Shown in pieces: positions 1 to 4,931 of a stretch of DNA of 6,239 bases; the first letter of the stretch is position 1; each line of letters opens with the position of its first letter. Below the pieces are notes generated by a model, which saw only the letters and a list, made by a program, of their open reading frames with translations, did not search any database and was not told where the DNA came from. The translations under genes and the position numbers were made by a program. The DNA is from DASYAN01 sp036501345. GTDB lineage: Bacteria > Chloroflexota > Ktedonobacteria > Ktedonobacterales > Ktedonobacteraceae. The DNA is taken from contig DASYAN010000152.1 of NCBI GenBank assembly GCA_036501345.1, positions 1 through 6,239 on the forward strand, in the 5' to 3' direction.

Positions 1-929
1 ATAACGGCTCCAATCCTAATGGGATCATCATTCCTGATGGGAGCATCATTACCACAAGTGGAGACAACCCTATCCAGTTTGCAACCACAGCGGAAGTCCT
101 TGTCCCACCGAGCAATCAGAATAAGGTTTTACCTCCGGTTAGCATTCAAGCAGTAAAGCAGGGAAATGATGGCAATGTAGATGCAGGCGCAATTACAGTT
201 ATTCCCAATAATACGCTCAATAGTATTGGCCAGGCACAAAGTCCCCTTATAGCTGTGTCAGACTTAAACTTATCAGTTGCCAACGAGGCTCCCACCACAG
301 GCGGAGGCGCCAAACCAACACCTGCTGTTACAAACCAGGACCTCACCAATGTAAAAAATGGCCTGCGCCAGCAGCTACAAGGCGAGATCAACACTTGGCT
401 GCAACAGTTGCCCAACACAGAAGCTGTTAGCACACCGCAGATTACCGATGGTACGCTGATCAATACGCCCAAGGTCAATGATATCGAAACCAAGGGAACG
501 TTCGCAGCGACCATCAAGGTCACTGCTACCGTATTACTGGTGCACACAGCCGACCTGCAGAAGGGCGCTACCAAGCAACTCAACGACGCCATCAAAAATA
601 ATAAATCCTATGCAGGAGATACTATCCTCACAGATATCAATCCTGCAGTAACCATTAATCAACTGAAGCAGGTCACTGCGGATGCAAATTCGGTCAGCTT
701 TACCTTCAATGCTACAGCTAAGGCAGGTCCTAGACTGATTACCAAAGAGTATGTACAGCAGCTCGTTATGGGTAAATCAATATCCGATGCCAGAACAACA
801 CTGATGAATACTGCCAAAGTAAAAACGGTGGACATCACAGTCTCGCCAGGCTTCATGCCATGGGTGTCTCATTGGGATGGGCATGTCAATGTCACTATCC
901 ATCCCGCTGTGAGAGCAGCAACTCATTAA
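1..929 (+). CDS. Baseplate J/gp47-like protein, 3' part (5' end outside window)
   Basis: The frame is open from base 3 to the TGA-less stop TAA at 927-929, giving 308 visible residues. The gene therefore begins before the window, and the GTG at 255 is internal. Visible residues 11-34 follow the baseplate-J pattern of a 'P-D-G-S' turn, then 'F-A-T-T-A' and a short beta strand ending in V-P. Residues 54-64 read GNDGNVDAGAI, matching the family signature G-x-x-G-N-V-x-A-G-x-I, and residues 92-102 (VANEAPTTGGG) match the conserved 'N-x-x-x-x-x-G-G' that follows. In phages and contractile injection systems this fold builds the baseplate wedge. The last ~170 residues alternate beta-rich stretches with short helices and end in a Ser/Gly/Phe-Met-Pro-Trp segment. 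No other tail or baseplate gene is visible, and ruvX and mltG follow, so a chromosomal, possibly cell-surface role is as likely as a phage one. Family assignment is fairly good, function is unknown. Confidence 0.7.
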   Translation, partial: NGSNPNGIIIPDGSIITTSGDNPIQFATTAEVLVPPSNQNKVLPPVSIQAVKQGNDGNVDAGAITVIPNNTLNSIGQAQSPLIAVSDLNLSVANEAPTTGGGAKPTPAVTNQDLTNVKNGLRQQLQGEINTWLQQLPNTEAVSTPQITDGTLINTPKVNDIETKGTFAATIKVTATVLLVHTADLQKGATKQLNDAIKNNKSYAGDTILTDINPAVTINQLKQVTADANSVSFTFNATAKAGPRLITKEYVQQLVMGKSISDARTTLMNTAKVKTVDITVSPGFMPWVSHWDGHVNVTIHPAVRAATH

Positions 930-930
930 G

Positions 931-949
931 CTGGGATATAATAGAGAAA
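931..949 (+). promoter_or_regulatory. Possible ruvX promoter (perfect -10 box)
   Basis: TATAAT at 937-942 lies in the 46-base gap between the baseplate-like gene and ruvX. A start near 949 would leave a leader of about 27 bases that still contains the ruvX ribosome binding site (AAGGAAA, 960-966). No good -35 hexamer is seen 16-18 bases upstream, and there is no TG extension, so this is a weak call. ruvX may instead be transcribed by read-through from upstream. Confidence 0.3.
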
Positions 950-975
950 GGCAACTATTAAGGAAATACGAATAT

Positions 976-1470
976 ATGGCTCGACTGATGGCGCTGGATG
1001 TTGGAGATGCCAGAATTGGTGTAGCGATATGCGACTCCATGGGAGTTCTGGCATCTCCTTATACCACTTTGCACATCTCACGCGATGAACAACAAACTTG
1101 GAAGGCAATTCAGCAGGTCATAGATGAAACGGAGGCCGAAGGGCTGGTTGTTGGATTGCCAATTAGCTTAGATGGACAACTACATGCTCAGGGGCAACGA
1201 ATACAATCCTTTGCTGAACGCCTGAAAGAGCATATCTCTATCCCGCTCACTTTGTGGGATGAGCGCTTTTCAACGGTGGAGGCAGAACGCCTCCTCGCAC
1301 AACGCAGACACGATGAGGGAGAGAAGCGTCAGAGACGAGGAGGCCAGCAACGCGCCCAGCCGAAACGGCGACGACGTGTGCATGAAATTGATGCCCTTGC
1401 CGCTACCGTCATTCTGCAGGATTATCTATTGCAGTATCCTCAATCGCAGTATCCTCACAACGAATCGTGA
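976..1470 (+). CDS. ruvX: RuvX/YqgF-family putative pre-16S rRNA nuclease (Holliday junction resolvase fold)
   Basis: This is a cytoplasmic RNase H-fold nuclease. The family has been linked to 5' maturation of 16S rRNA and, by fold, to Holliday junction resolution. The protein has 164 residues, somewhat longer than the usual ~135-150. Motifs in order are ALDVGDARIGVA (6-17, catalytic Asp8), VVGLP (58-62) followed by G67 and the F79..L83 helix, WDERFST (94-100, catalytic Glu96), and EIDALAATVILQDYL (137-151, catalytic Asp139). All three acidic residues are present. Between the second and third acidic motifs lies a basic stretch (110-134) with 12 Arg/Lys in 25 residues, where most homologues have a short K/R-rich linker. 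The C-terminal QYPQSQYP comes from a 15-bp tandem duplication. The ATG is supported by AAGGAAA 9 bases upstream and by alignment of the first motif near residue 5. mltG follows, a ruvX-mltG neighbourhood seen in many bacteria. Confidence 0.92.
   Translation: MARLMALDVGDARIGVAICDSMGVLASPYTTLHISRDEQQTWKAIQQVIDETEAEGLVVGLPISLDGQLHAQGQRIQSFAERLKEHISIPLTLWDERFSTVEAERLLAQRRHDEGEKRQRRGGQQRAQPKRRRRVHEIDALAATVILQDYLLQYPQSQYPHNES
1431..1457 (+). repeat. 15-bp tandem duplication at the 3' end of ruvX
   Basis: GCAGTATCCTCA occurs at 1431-1442 and again at 1446-1457, a period of 15 bp that keeps the reading frame. It encodes the repeated Gln-Tyr-Pro in the RuvX tail (residues 153-155 and 158-160), beyond the conserved fold, so it is probably neutral. 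Confidence 0.75.
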
Positions 1471-1513
1471 TCGTAAAAGAAAACAAGCCCTGCCTCTCTC
1501 TGCACCTCTGTGC

Positions 1514-1563
1514 AAGGAGGGTACACAGGTATGAAACGGAAAGGTCAAGTGTCTCTGCATTAG
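1514..1563 (+). CDS. Possible 10-codon leader peptide upstream of mltG
   Basis: AAGGAGG at 1514-1520 is the strongest Shine-Dalgarno match in the window, yet it lies 65 bases before the mltG start. Ten bases after it, ATG at 1531 opens a short frame encoding MKRKGQVSLH and ending in TAG at 1561-1563. A small hairpin (TGCAC 1501-1505 with GTGCA 1510-1514, loop CTCT) abuts the Shine-Dalgarno. The start region resembles the mltG start: 15 of the first 21 bases match, giving MKRKGQ versus MKRPGP. The two frames differ, so this is not an alternative mltG start. It could be a translated leader controlling mltG, a relic of a duplicated start, or chance. Coordinates include the Shine-Dalgarno; the coding part is 1531-1563. 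Confidence 0.35.
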
Positions 1564-1585
1564 GCAGTACAATGGGGGAAAAAGT

Positions 1586-2689
1586 ATGAAACGACCAGGT
1601 CCAGGAATAGCTATTCTCTTCGTCATGTTGCTCGGCTTCCTCATCTTTGGCACAGCCATGTACCTTTGGAACACGGCCACCGATATCTTTATGCCTGTAA
1701 ATACCAACTCGCAGGCAAATATGAGCCTTGAAATCAAGCCAGGTGAGAACACTGCCGATATTGCAGACGATTTGCAAAACAAGGGGCTGATTCGCAATGT
1801 GCTTGCATTTCGCATTTGGGCGCGTATTAAAGGCTTAGATACCAAGCTACAAGCTGGCCTCTATAAGGGTTTATCCCCTAAGATGAGTATCAATGACATC
1901 GCCGAACAATTGCTCAATGGGCAGCCAGATGCAATTCCGGTACTCATACCTGAAGGCTACCGCCTAGAGCAAATTGCCAACGCTTTCGATCAGGCAACAC
2001 CCAAACTGGTCAATTTCAAAAAGAGCGAGTTTCTTGATTATGTCAGGAATATCCAGGATTTTCCTGACAAGGGGAACTATCCCATCCTGCAAGATGTACC
2101 ATCTGGAGATACTATGGAGGGATTACTCTTCCCATCCACGTACGAAGTACCAGTTGGTAGTACAGCACGCGATGTTGTTAATCAGCTATTAAAGCAGATG
2201 CAGGATGTAATACAACAGAACCATCTCGATACGATCGCACAACAACATCAATATCAGAATGTCTATCAATTGATTACTCTGGCCTCAATCGTTGAACGAG
2301 AGACAAGCAAAGCGACTAATCGAGAAAACATTGCCAGTGTATACTGGAATCGGCTGTTTAAACCAAATACTGAGACCGCTGGCCTATTGCAAGCTGATCC
2401 AACAGTACAATACGCCCGTGACTCGGTGAATCCACCACAGAAATATTGGGAACCATTGAATGATGATCCTAAGAATATTGCTACAGATAGTCCTTGGAAT
2501 ACCTATCTTAATAAGGGATTACCACCAACACCCATCTGTAGCCCGGGGCTTGCTAGTCTGACAACTACGGCAAACCCGCCATCAACTGACTATCTTTACT
2601 TCTTTGCGTCCAAAGATGGCAACACCTACTTCGCAAAGACGAATGCAGAGTTCGAACTGCTCAAGAGCGAACATGCTATCAATACTTAA
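1586..2689 (+). CDS. mltG: Endolytic murein transglycosylase MltG (YceG-like)
   Basis: MltG cleaves nascent peptidoglycan glycan strands within the chain and is thought to act as a terminase that sets strand length. It is 367 residues long, typical or slightly long for the family. A short basic N-terminus (KRPGPG) precedes one membrane helix at about 8-28, with the rest outside the membrane. Residues ~47-113 form the LysM-like subdomain (SLEIKPGENTADIADDL, then NKGLI and AGLYKG). The YceG catalytic domain follows: VLIPEGYRLEQIA (119-131), EGLLFPSTYEVP (178-189) and LASIVERET (232-240), whose Glu237 should be the catalytic acid equivalent to E. coli Glu218. Next come LQADPTVQYA (268-277), WNTYLNKGLPPTPICSPG (304-321) and DYLYFFA (335-341). 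A G-rich Shine-Dalgarno (GGGGGA, 1574-1579) lies 6 bases before the ATG. uppP follows 17 bases later, grouping two peptidoglycan-synthesis functions. Confidence 0.95.
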   Translation: MKRPGPGIAILFVMLLGFLIFGTAMYLWNTATDIFMPVNTNSQANMSLEIKPGENTADIADDLQNKGLIRNVLAFRIWARIKGLDTKLQAGLYKGLSPKMSINDIAEQLLNGQPDAIPVLIPEGYRLEQIANAFDQATPKLVNFKKSEFLDYVRNIQDFPDKGNYPILQDVPSGDTMEGLLFPSTYEVPVGSTARDVVNQLLKQMQDVIQQNHLDTIAQQHQYQNVYQLITLASIVERETSKATNRENIASVYWNRLFKPNTETAGLLQADPTVQYARDSVNPPQKYWEPLNDDPKNIATDSPWNTYLNKGLPPTPICSPGLASLTTTANPPSTDYLYFFASKDGNTYFAKTNAEFELLKSEHAINT

Positions 2690-2706
2690 TTGAAAAGAGT
2701 TTATCG

Positions 2707-3609
2707 ATGTTGAACCTATGGCAAATCATTTTTCTGGCTCTGTTACAGGGCGTAACAGAGCTATTTCCGATCAGTAGCCTGGGCCATACCGTTATCTTTC
2801 CGGCACTCTTTGGCTGGGGAAATATTACAACTGACACTGCATGTGGAGGCTCCAGTTGTTTCTTGCCAATGATTACCGCTCTCCACCTGGGCACTTGTGT
2901 TGCCCTGCTGATATACTTCTGGCGTGACTGGCTCCAGGTTGGACAAACCCTGGTCGTGAGCATCAAAGAAGGTGAAGTGCACCGTCACTCAAAAGAGTGG
3001 GTTAGTTGGCTGATTATCATCGGCACTATTCCAGCAGCTGTGCTAGGTGTCTTTCTGGAAACAGCACTGAAGATACTCTTTGCCAGCCCTCTACTAACTG
3101 CAACCTTCCTATTTCTCAATGGCTCCTTACTCTTCCTAGGTGAAAGCTTACGTCGTCGTGCTGAGGCAAATCTGAAAAATCTTTCATCCCAAGAACGTGA
3201 AGCACACTTCCGACCACTAACTTCTCTAACCTGGAAAGAGGCTATTGTTATTGGCTTAGCACAGTCTCTGGCGCTCATTCCTGGTTTCTCCCGCTCTGGC
3301 GCAACCATGGTAGCCGGACTAGGCCTACGCCTCACACACGAGGATGCGGCCCGCTACTCCTTCTTACTAGCTACACCAGTCATTTTTGGAGCCTCTATTA
3401 TAGAGGTACCATACTTATTCAACCAGAGTCGCTTTCCACTCGTTCTGATTTTCCTAGGCATGGTTCTGGCTGGCGTGGCAGCATATTTTAGCACAAAGTT
3501 CCTGACGAAGTATTTTGAAAAAGGACGATTAGATCCCTTCGCCTACTATTGCTGGGCTGCTGGTCTGATCTCACTGATCCTGTTTATTTTTGTGCTACAC
3601 GTACATTAA
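2707..3609 (+). CDS. uppP: Undecaprenyl-diphosphatase UppP (BacA family)
   Basis: This integral membrane phosphatase converts undecaprenyl pyrophosphate to undecaprenyl phosphate, returning the lipid carrier for peptidoglycan and other envelope polymers. Overproduction in other bacteria gives bacitracin tolerance. At 300 residues it is slightly longer than the usual 265-280. The first motif is QGVTELFPISSLGH (14-27), with the (E/Q)xxxE pair as Gln14 and Glu18 and the conserved His27. The second is PGFSRSGAT (192-200), with Ser195 and Arg196. Other family marks are HLGTCVALLIYFWRDW (60-75) and GTIPAAVLGVFLE (106-118). About eight hydrophobic segments are apparent. A loop of about 15 extra residues after the first motif carries Cys46 and Cys51. 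The start is ATG 2707, with AAAGAG at 2695-2699 as a weak binding site. The 17-base gap to mltG indicates an operon. Confidence 0.95.
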   Translation: MLNLWQIIFLALLQGVTELFPISSLGHTVIFPALFGWGNITTDTACGGSSCFLPMITALHLGTCVALLIYFWRDWLQVGQTLVVSIKEGEVHRHSKEWVSWLIIIGTIPAAVLGVFLETALKILFASPLLTATFLFLNGSLLFLGESLRRRAEANLKNLSSQEREAHFRPLTSLTWKEAIVIGLAQSLALIPGFSRSGATMVAGLGLRLTHEDAARYSFLLATPVIFGASIIEVPYLFNQSRFPLVLIFLGMVLAGVAAYFSTKFLTKYFEKGRLDPFAYYCWAAGLISLILFIFVLHVH

Positions 3610-3612
3610 CTA

Positions 3613-3656
3613 CTTACTAAATAGCATAGCCATATCTAGCTATGCTATTTAGTAAG
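3613..3656 (+). terminator. Perfect 18-bp inverted repeat after uppP (probable terminator)
   Basis: Arms 3613-3630 and 3639-3656 are fully complementary over 18 bp, with the 8-base loop CATATCTA, three bases past the uppP stop codon. The stem is AT-rich. It is followed by GGGGATC rather than a T-run, so it lacks the classic tail of an intrinsic terminator. Its position fits the end of the ruvX-mltG-uppP transcript; an RNA-stabilising 3' stem is the alternative. Confidence 0.6.
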
Positions 3657-3670
3657 GGGATCATTCCCGA

Positions 3671-3739
3671 GTACTCACTCGTTTAGCACAGTGTAAGTAC
3701 TTTGGATTGTCCAAAGTCAACGTTTTTATAATAGTGAGG
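3671..3739 (+). promoter_or_regulatory. Putative promoter and operator for the 74-residue membrane protein
   Basis: TATAAT at 3727-3732 is a consensus -10 box. Upstream is the perfect palindrome ACTTTGGA-TTG-TCCAAAGT (3699-3717), which covers where a -35 hexamer would lie; TTGGAT at 3702-3707 (19-base spacer) is the best candidate. A second inverted repeat, GTACTCAC (3671-3678) with GTG-TA-AGTAC (3691-3700), overlaps the palindrome by two bases. The palindrome could be a repressor site blocking RNA polymerase. One difficulty is that a start about 7 bases past the -10 box would fall in the GAGG (3736-3739) that serves as the ribosome binding site, giving an almost leaderless message. Confidence 0.35.
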
Positions 3740-3747
3740 TAGTTCTT

Positions 3748-3972
3748 ATGAAGAACCCCGTAGTTTCTTATGGAATTCTTATTATCGGTGTGATTGCACT
3801 CGTAGCAGGTATCGTTCTGCTTACAATGGGCGGTCACGCAAAGCTGCCATACGGTGCTATTATTGCCGGAGCAGTACTCATCATTGTTGGTATTGTCGGT
3901 GCAGTTTTGGCCGCCAAAGCCAAGCCAGAAGCTGCTCAGCCAGAAACTGCTCAGCCAGAGGCTCAGGTCTGA
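3748..3972 (+). CDS. Small two-helix membrane protein of unknown function
   Basis: I do not recognise this 74-residue protein. MKNPVVS leads into a first membrane helix (about 8-27), a short polar turn GGHAKLP (28-34), and a second Gly- and Ile-rich helix (about 35-56), followed by KAKPE and a Pro/Ala/Gln/Glu tail. Both ends probably face the same side; Lys at both ends suggests cytoplasmic termini. Glycines spaced 5-7 apart (9, 14, 21; 36, 41, 48, 51) could allow tight helix packing or oligomers. The tail comes from 15-bp repeats. GTGAGG (3734-3739) sits 8 bases before the ATG. The gene is bounded by hairpins on both sides, so it is probably transcribed alone. The next gene encodes a protein of the same layout (MKN start, two helices, tail ending in AAQ), so the two may be distant paralogues. 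Confidence 0.75.
   Translation: MKNPVVSYGILIIGVIALVAGIVLLTMGGHAKLPYGAIIAGAVLIIVGIVGAVLAAKAKPEAAQPETAQPEAQV
3925..3966 (+). repeat. 15-bp in-frame repeats coding the C-terminal tail
   Basis: Copy 1 is CCAGAAGCTGCTCAG (3925-3939). Copy 2 is identical except for one base (3940-3954). Copy 3 is shortened to CCAGAGGCTCAG (3955-3966). They encode PEAAQ, PETAQ and PEAQ. The repeat number could vary between strains by slippage. Confidence 0.85.
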
Positions 3973-3993
3973 TAGGAATCTTACTTTTTTCAG

Positions 3994-4035
3994 AAGAAGC
4001 TTCAGGGAGCACCTTTATTTTTCCTGAAGCTTCTT
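3994..4035 (+). terminator. 15-bp hairpin after the first small membrane protein gene
   Basis: AAGAAGCTTCAGG (3994-4006) pairs perfectly with CCTGAAGCTTCTT (4023-4035). The stem extends inward by a G-T pair (4007/4022) and an A-T pair (4008/4021), with a 12-base loop. It starts 22 bases after the TGA stop. A T-rich end to the right arm (CTTCTTT) is the only U-tract. A terminator is the most likely role. Confidence 0.65.
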
Positions 4036-4091
4036 TGCTTGTAACACATGTTCAAGATTTTCGTCGTAGTTACGTTCCTGTTACGAGCATC

Positions 4092-4109
4092 GTTTCCATA
4101 TCTAGAAAC
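4092..4109 (+). repeat. Small inverted repeat with loop CATATCTA
   Basis: GTTTC (4092-4096) and GAAAC (4105-4109) flank CATATCTA, the same 8-base loop as the large hairpin at 3613-3656; the shared string is CCATATCTAG. It lies in the gap before the second small membrane protein gene. The role is unknown, and it is short enough to be chance. Confidence 0.3.
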
Positions 4110-4182
4110 AGCTTTTATTAAGGTGTTTCCTTACTCATCTGACAGCTCAAACGATTAGACAAAGTGTACTTAATATTCAAGC

Positions 4183-4197
4183 GGAAAGGGTTTTTCC
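4183..4197 (+). promoter_or_regulatory. Ribosome binding site partly inside a small hairpin
   Basis: AAAGGG (4185-4190) is the only Shine-Dalgarno candidate for the ATG at 4201, with a 10-base spacing. GGAAA (4183-4187) can pair with TTTCC (4193-4197), which would cover half of it and could lower translation. TAATAT at 4171-4176 is a plausible -10 box, without a convincing -35. Confidence 0.3.
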
Positions 4198-4200
4198 AGT

Positions 4201-4416
4201 ATGAAAAACAATTCATCAGTTTTCTTCGGTGCGATCGTTGTTGCAATCATTTGCATCGCTCTAGCAGTTTTTTATGCCACTCCCGGCATTAATCACCCTC
4301 TTGCTTCAGCGCCCGCAACAGCCTCGCATTGGAAACACGTCGCTCTGTTTGCAGCACTAACGGTTCTGTGCATCATAGGAGCTCTCGTGACACGTCCGAA
4401 ACCCGCAGCACAATAG
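4201..4416 (+). CDS. Second small two-helix membrane protein of unknown function
   Basis: This is a 71-residue protein. MKNNSS leads into a first membrane helix (about 7-26). A 20-residue Pro/Ala/His-containing loop follows (PGINHPLASAPATASHWKH), then a second helix (about 46-64) and the tail RPKPAAQ. Arg65 and Lys67 after helix 2 and Lys2 at the start suggest both ends are cytoplasmic, with the loop outside. I have an unverified recollection of similar short proteins (a PG-x-x-H-P loop and H-x-x-H before helix 2) in Ktedonobacteria; I know no function. It shares its plan and its MKN and AAQ ends with the upstream 74-residue protein, but the helices differ. The gene has its own gap of about 165 bases after the upstream hairpin and its own hairpin downstream, so it is likely a separate transcription unit. 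Confidence 0.72.
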   Translation: MKNNSSVFFGAIVVAIICIALAVFYATPGINHPLASAPATASHWKHVALFAALTVLCIIGALVTRPKPAAQ

Positions 4417-4434
4417 GCCTCTTCATTCATTCTA

Positions 4435-4483
4435 TGCAGAGTTCCTTCCAACCCTGTGCCTGGGATTAGGAAGGAACTTTGCA
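4435..4483 (+). terminator. 15-bp hairpin after the second small membrane protein gene
   Basis: Arms 4435-4449 and 4469-4483 pair over 15 bp with one G-T wobble (core GAGTTCCTTCC with GGAAGGAAC). The 19-base loop contains CCC and GGG that can form an inner stem. It begins 19 bases past the TAG stop. No T-run follows. It is most likely a terminator or 3' stabilising stem. Confidence 0.6.
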
Positions 4484-4636
4484 GTTCGCCCGATGGCCCA
4501 ACGGTGGCTAAAAAAGGGGCGAAACGATGATAAATCATTCCACGAAAGCCTCCTCAAGTTGTCCCTTTTCTCTGCCCAAACTGTTCCCTATTTATCACTA
4601 GAAAAAGCCGCTCTCGCACGGCTTGATTCATAAAAA

Positions 4637-4673
4637 GTGGTACAAATCTCTACCACGAAAGTGGTAATACCAC
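4637..4673. promoter_or_regulatory. Four alternately inverted GTGGTA units: putative paired operator
   Basis: GTGGTA lies at 4637-4642, TACCAC at 4651-4656, GTGGTA at 4661-4666 and TACCAC at 4668-4673. They make two dyads: 6-8-6 (GTGGTA, 8 bases, TACCAC) and 6-1-6 (GTGGTA-A-TACCAC, a perfect 13-base palindrome), joined by GAAA. AAAGTGGTA itself repeats directly 24 bp apart. The TGGT-n3-ACCA core of the second dyad resembles operators of FadR-type GntR regulators; this is inference. The same bases could form alternative RNA hairpins, a possible switch. The nearest downstream gene is the 78-residue protein 259 bases away. Confidence 0.5.
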
Positions 4674-4763
4674 CAATGTAGTAAAAATTCCCCCCTTAGG
4701 ATCATGATATTTATCACAGATACATGGATACTTAAAGAGAGACAAAGAAATTGGAAACAACTA

Positions 4764-4826
4764 TTTGATGGCTATCATAGACGTACGATGATATTCTCCA
4801 TCAAAATAAGGTGCTCAACGTACGTC
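4764..4826 (+). ncRNA. Candidate structured RNA: nested hairpin with pseudoknot
   Basis: TTTGATGG (4764-4771) pairs with CCATCAAA (4798-4805). After an asymmetric internal loop (1 against 4 bases), TATCAT (4773-4778) pairs with ATGATA (4788-4793). The 9-base loop (4779-4787) contains GACGTACG, the exact reverse complement of CGTACGTC at 4819-4826. Together these give 14 bp of stem plus 8 bp of loop-to-downstream pairing. It does not match a riboswitch class I know. It may be part of the leader of the gene at 4932, about 105 bases further on. Because CGTACG is self-complementary, the repeat could instead be a duplicated protein-binding site. Confidence 0.35.
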
Positions 4827-4931
4827 CAAAGAGAAGGCCCCATGTGCAGTAGCTAGTGCGTTGGGAACATAGGAAAACAGGCGTTCTCATATAGATGCAT
4901 TTGAATATTCTACCAGAAAAGGGAAAGAAAG

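Larger units (their letters stand above)
4484..4931 (+). other. 448-base intergenic region with no convincing gene but many inverted repeats
   Basis: No ORF here has both a usable ribosome binding site and recognisable protein character. Visible structure from left to right is as follows. TTCGCCC (4485-4491) pairs with GGGCGAA (4517-4523). ATGAT-aa-ATCAT lies at 4527-4538. AAGCCG (4605-4610) pairs with CGGCTT (4619-4624). The GTGGTA array is at 4637-4673, the palindrome ATCATGAT at 4701-4708, and the nested hairpin with possible pseudoknot at 4764-4826. TATTTATCAC occurs at 4589-4598 and 4708-4717, with its core inverted at 4528-4535. GGGAAAG (4921-4927) is the likely ribosome binding site of the gene at 4932. 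The density of symmetric elements points to transcription factor sites, a long structured leader, or both. Confidence 0.6.

Noticed and set aside
146..595. 149-residue - strand ORF
   Set aside because: It lies antisense to the baseplate-like gene, is Ser/Val/Cys-rich without motifs, and has no ribosome binding site of note; it is a shadow frame.
255..929. GTG at 255 as the start of a complete 224-residue gene
   Set aside because: The frame remains open to the left edge and the upstream residues carry baseplate-J motifs continuous with the rest.
1..929. Prophage or contractile injection system
   Set aside because: Only one baseplate-like gene is visible; everything downstream is housekeeping, and no integrase, capsid, sheath or attachment site is seen.
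4048..4158. 36-codon ORF with a hydrophobic start (MFKIFVVVTFLL)
   Set aside because: No Shine-Dalgarno upstream, and its start overlaps the region just after a terminator-like hairpin.
4485..4538. Known riboswitch (fluoride or c-di-GMP type) around TTCGCCC...GGGCGAA
   Set aside because: The conserved core sequences of those classes are not present; only a simple stem and a small palindrome can be supported.
4527..4601. 24-codon ORF after a G-rich stretch
   Set aside because: Short and low in character, and it starts inside an inverted repeat; the G-run is better explained as part of the TTCGCCC/GGGCGAA stem.
4704..4856. 50-codon + strand ORF beginning MIFITDTW
   Set aside because: The only AGGA (4698-4701) is 2 bases from the ATG, the protein has no recognisable character, and the frame runs through the hairpin and pseudoknot elements. 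A conserved protein in relatives would revive it.
4864..4886. GGAAC...CGTTC as an ECF sigma promoter
   Set aside because: The 13-base spacing is shorter than the usual 15-17, and the two words are simply an inverted repeat.
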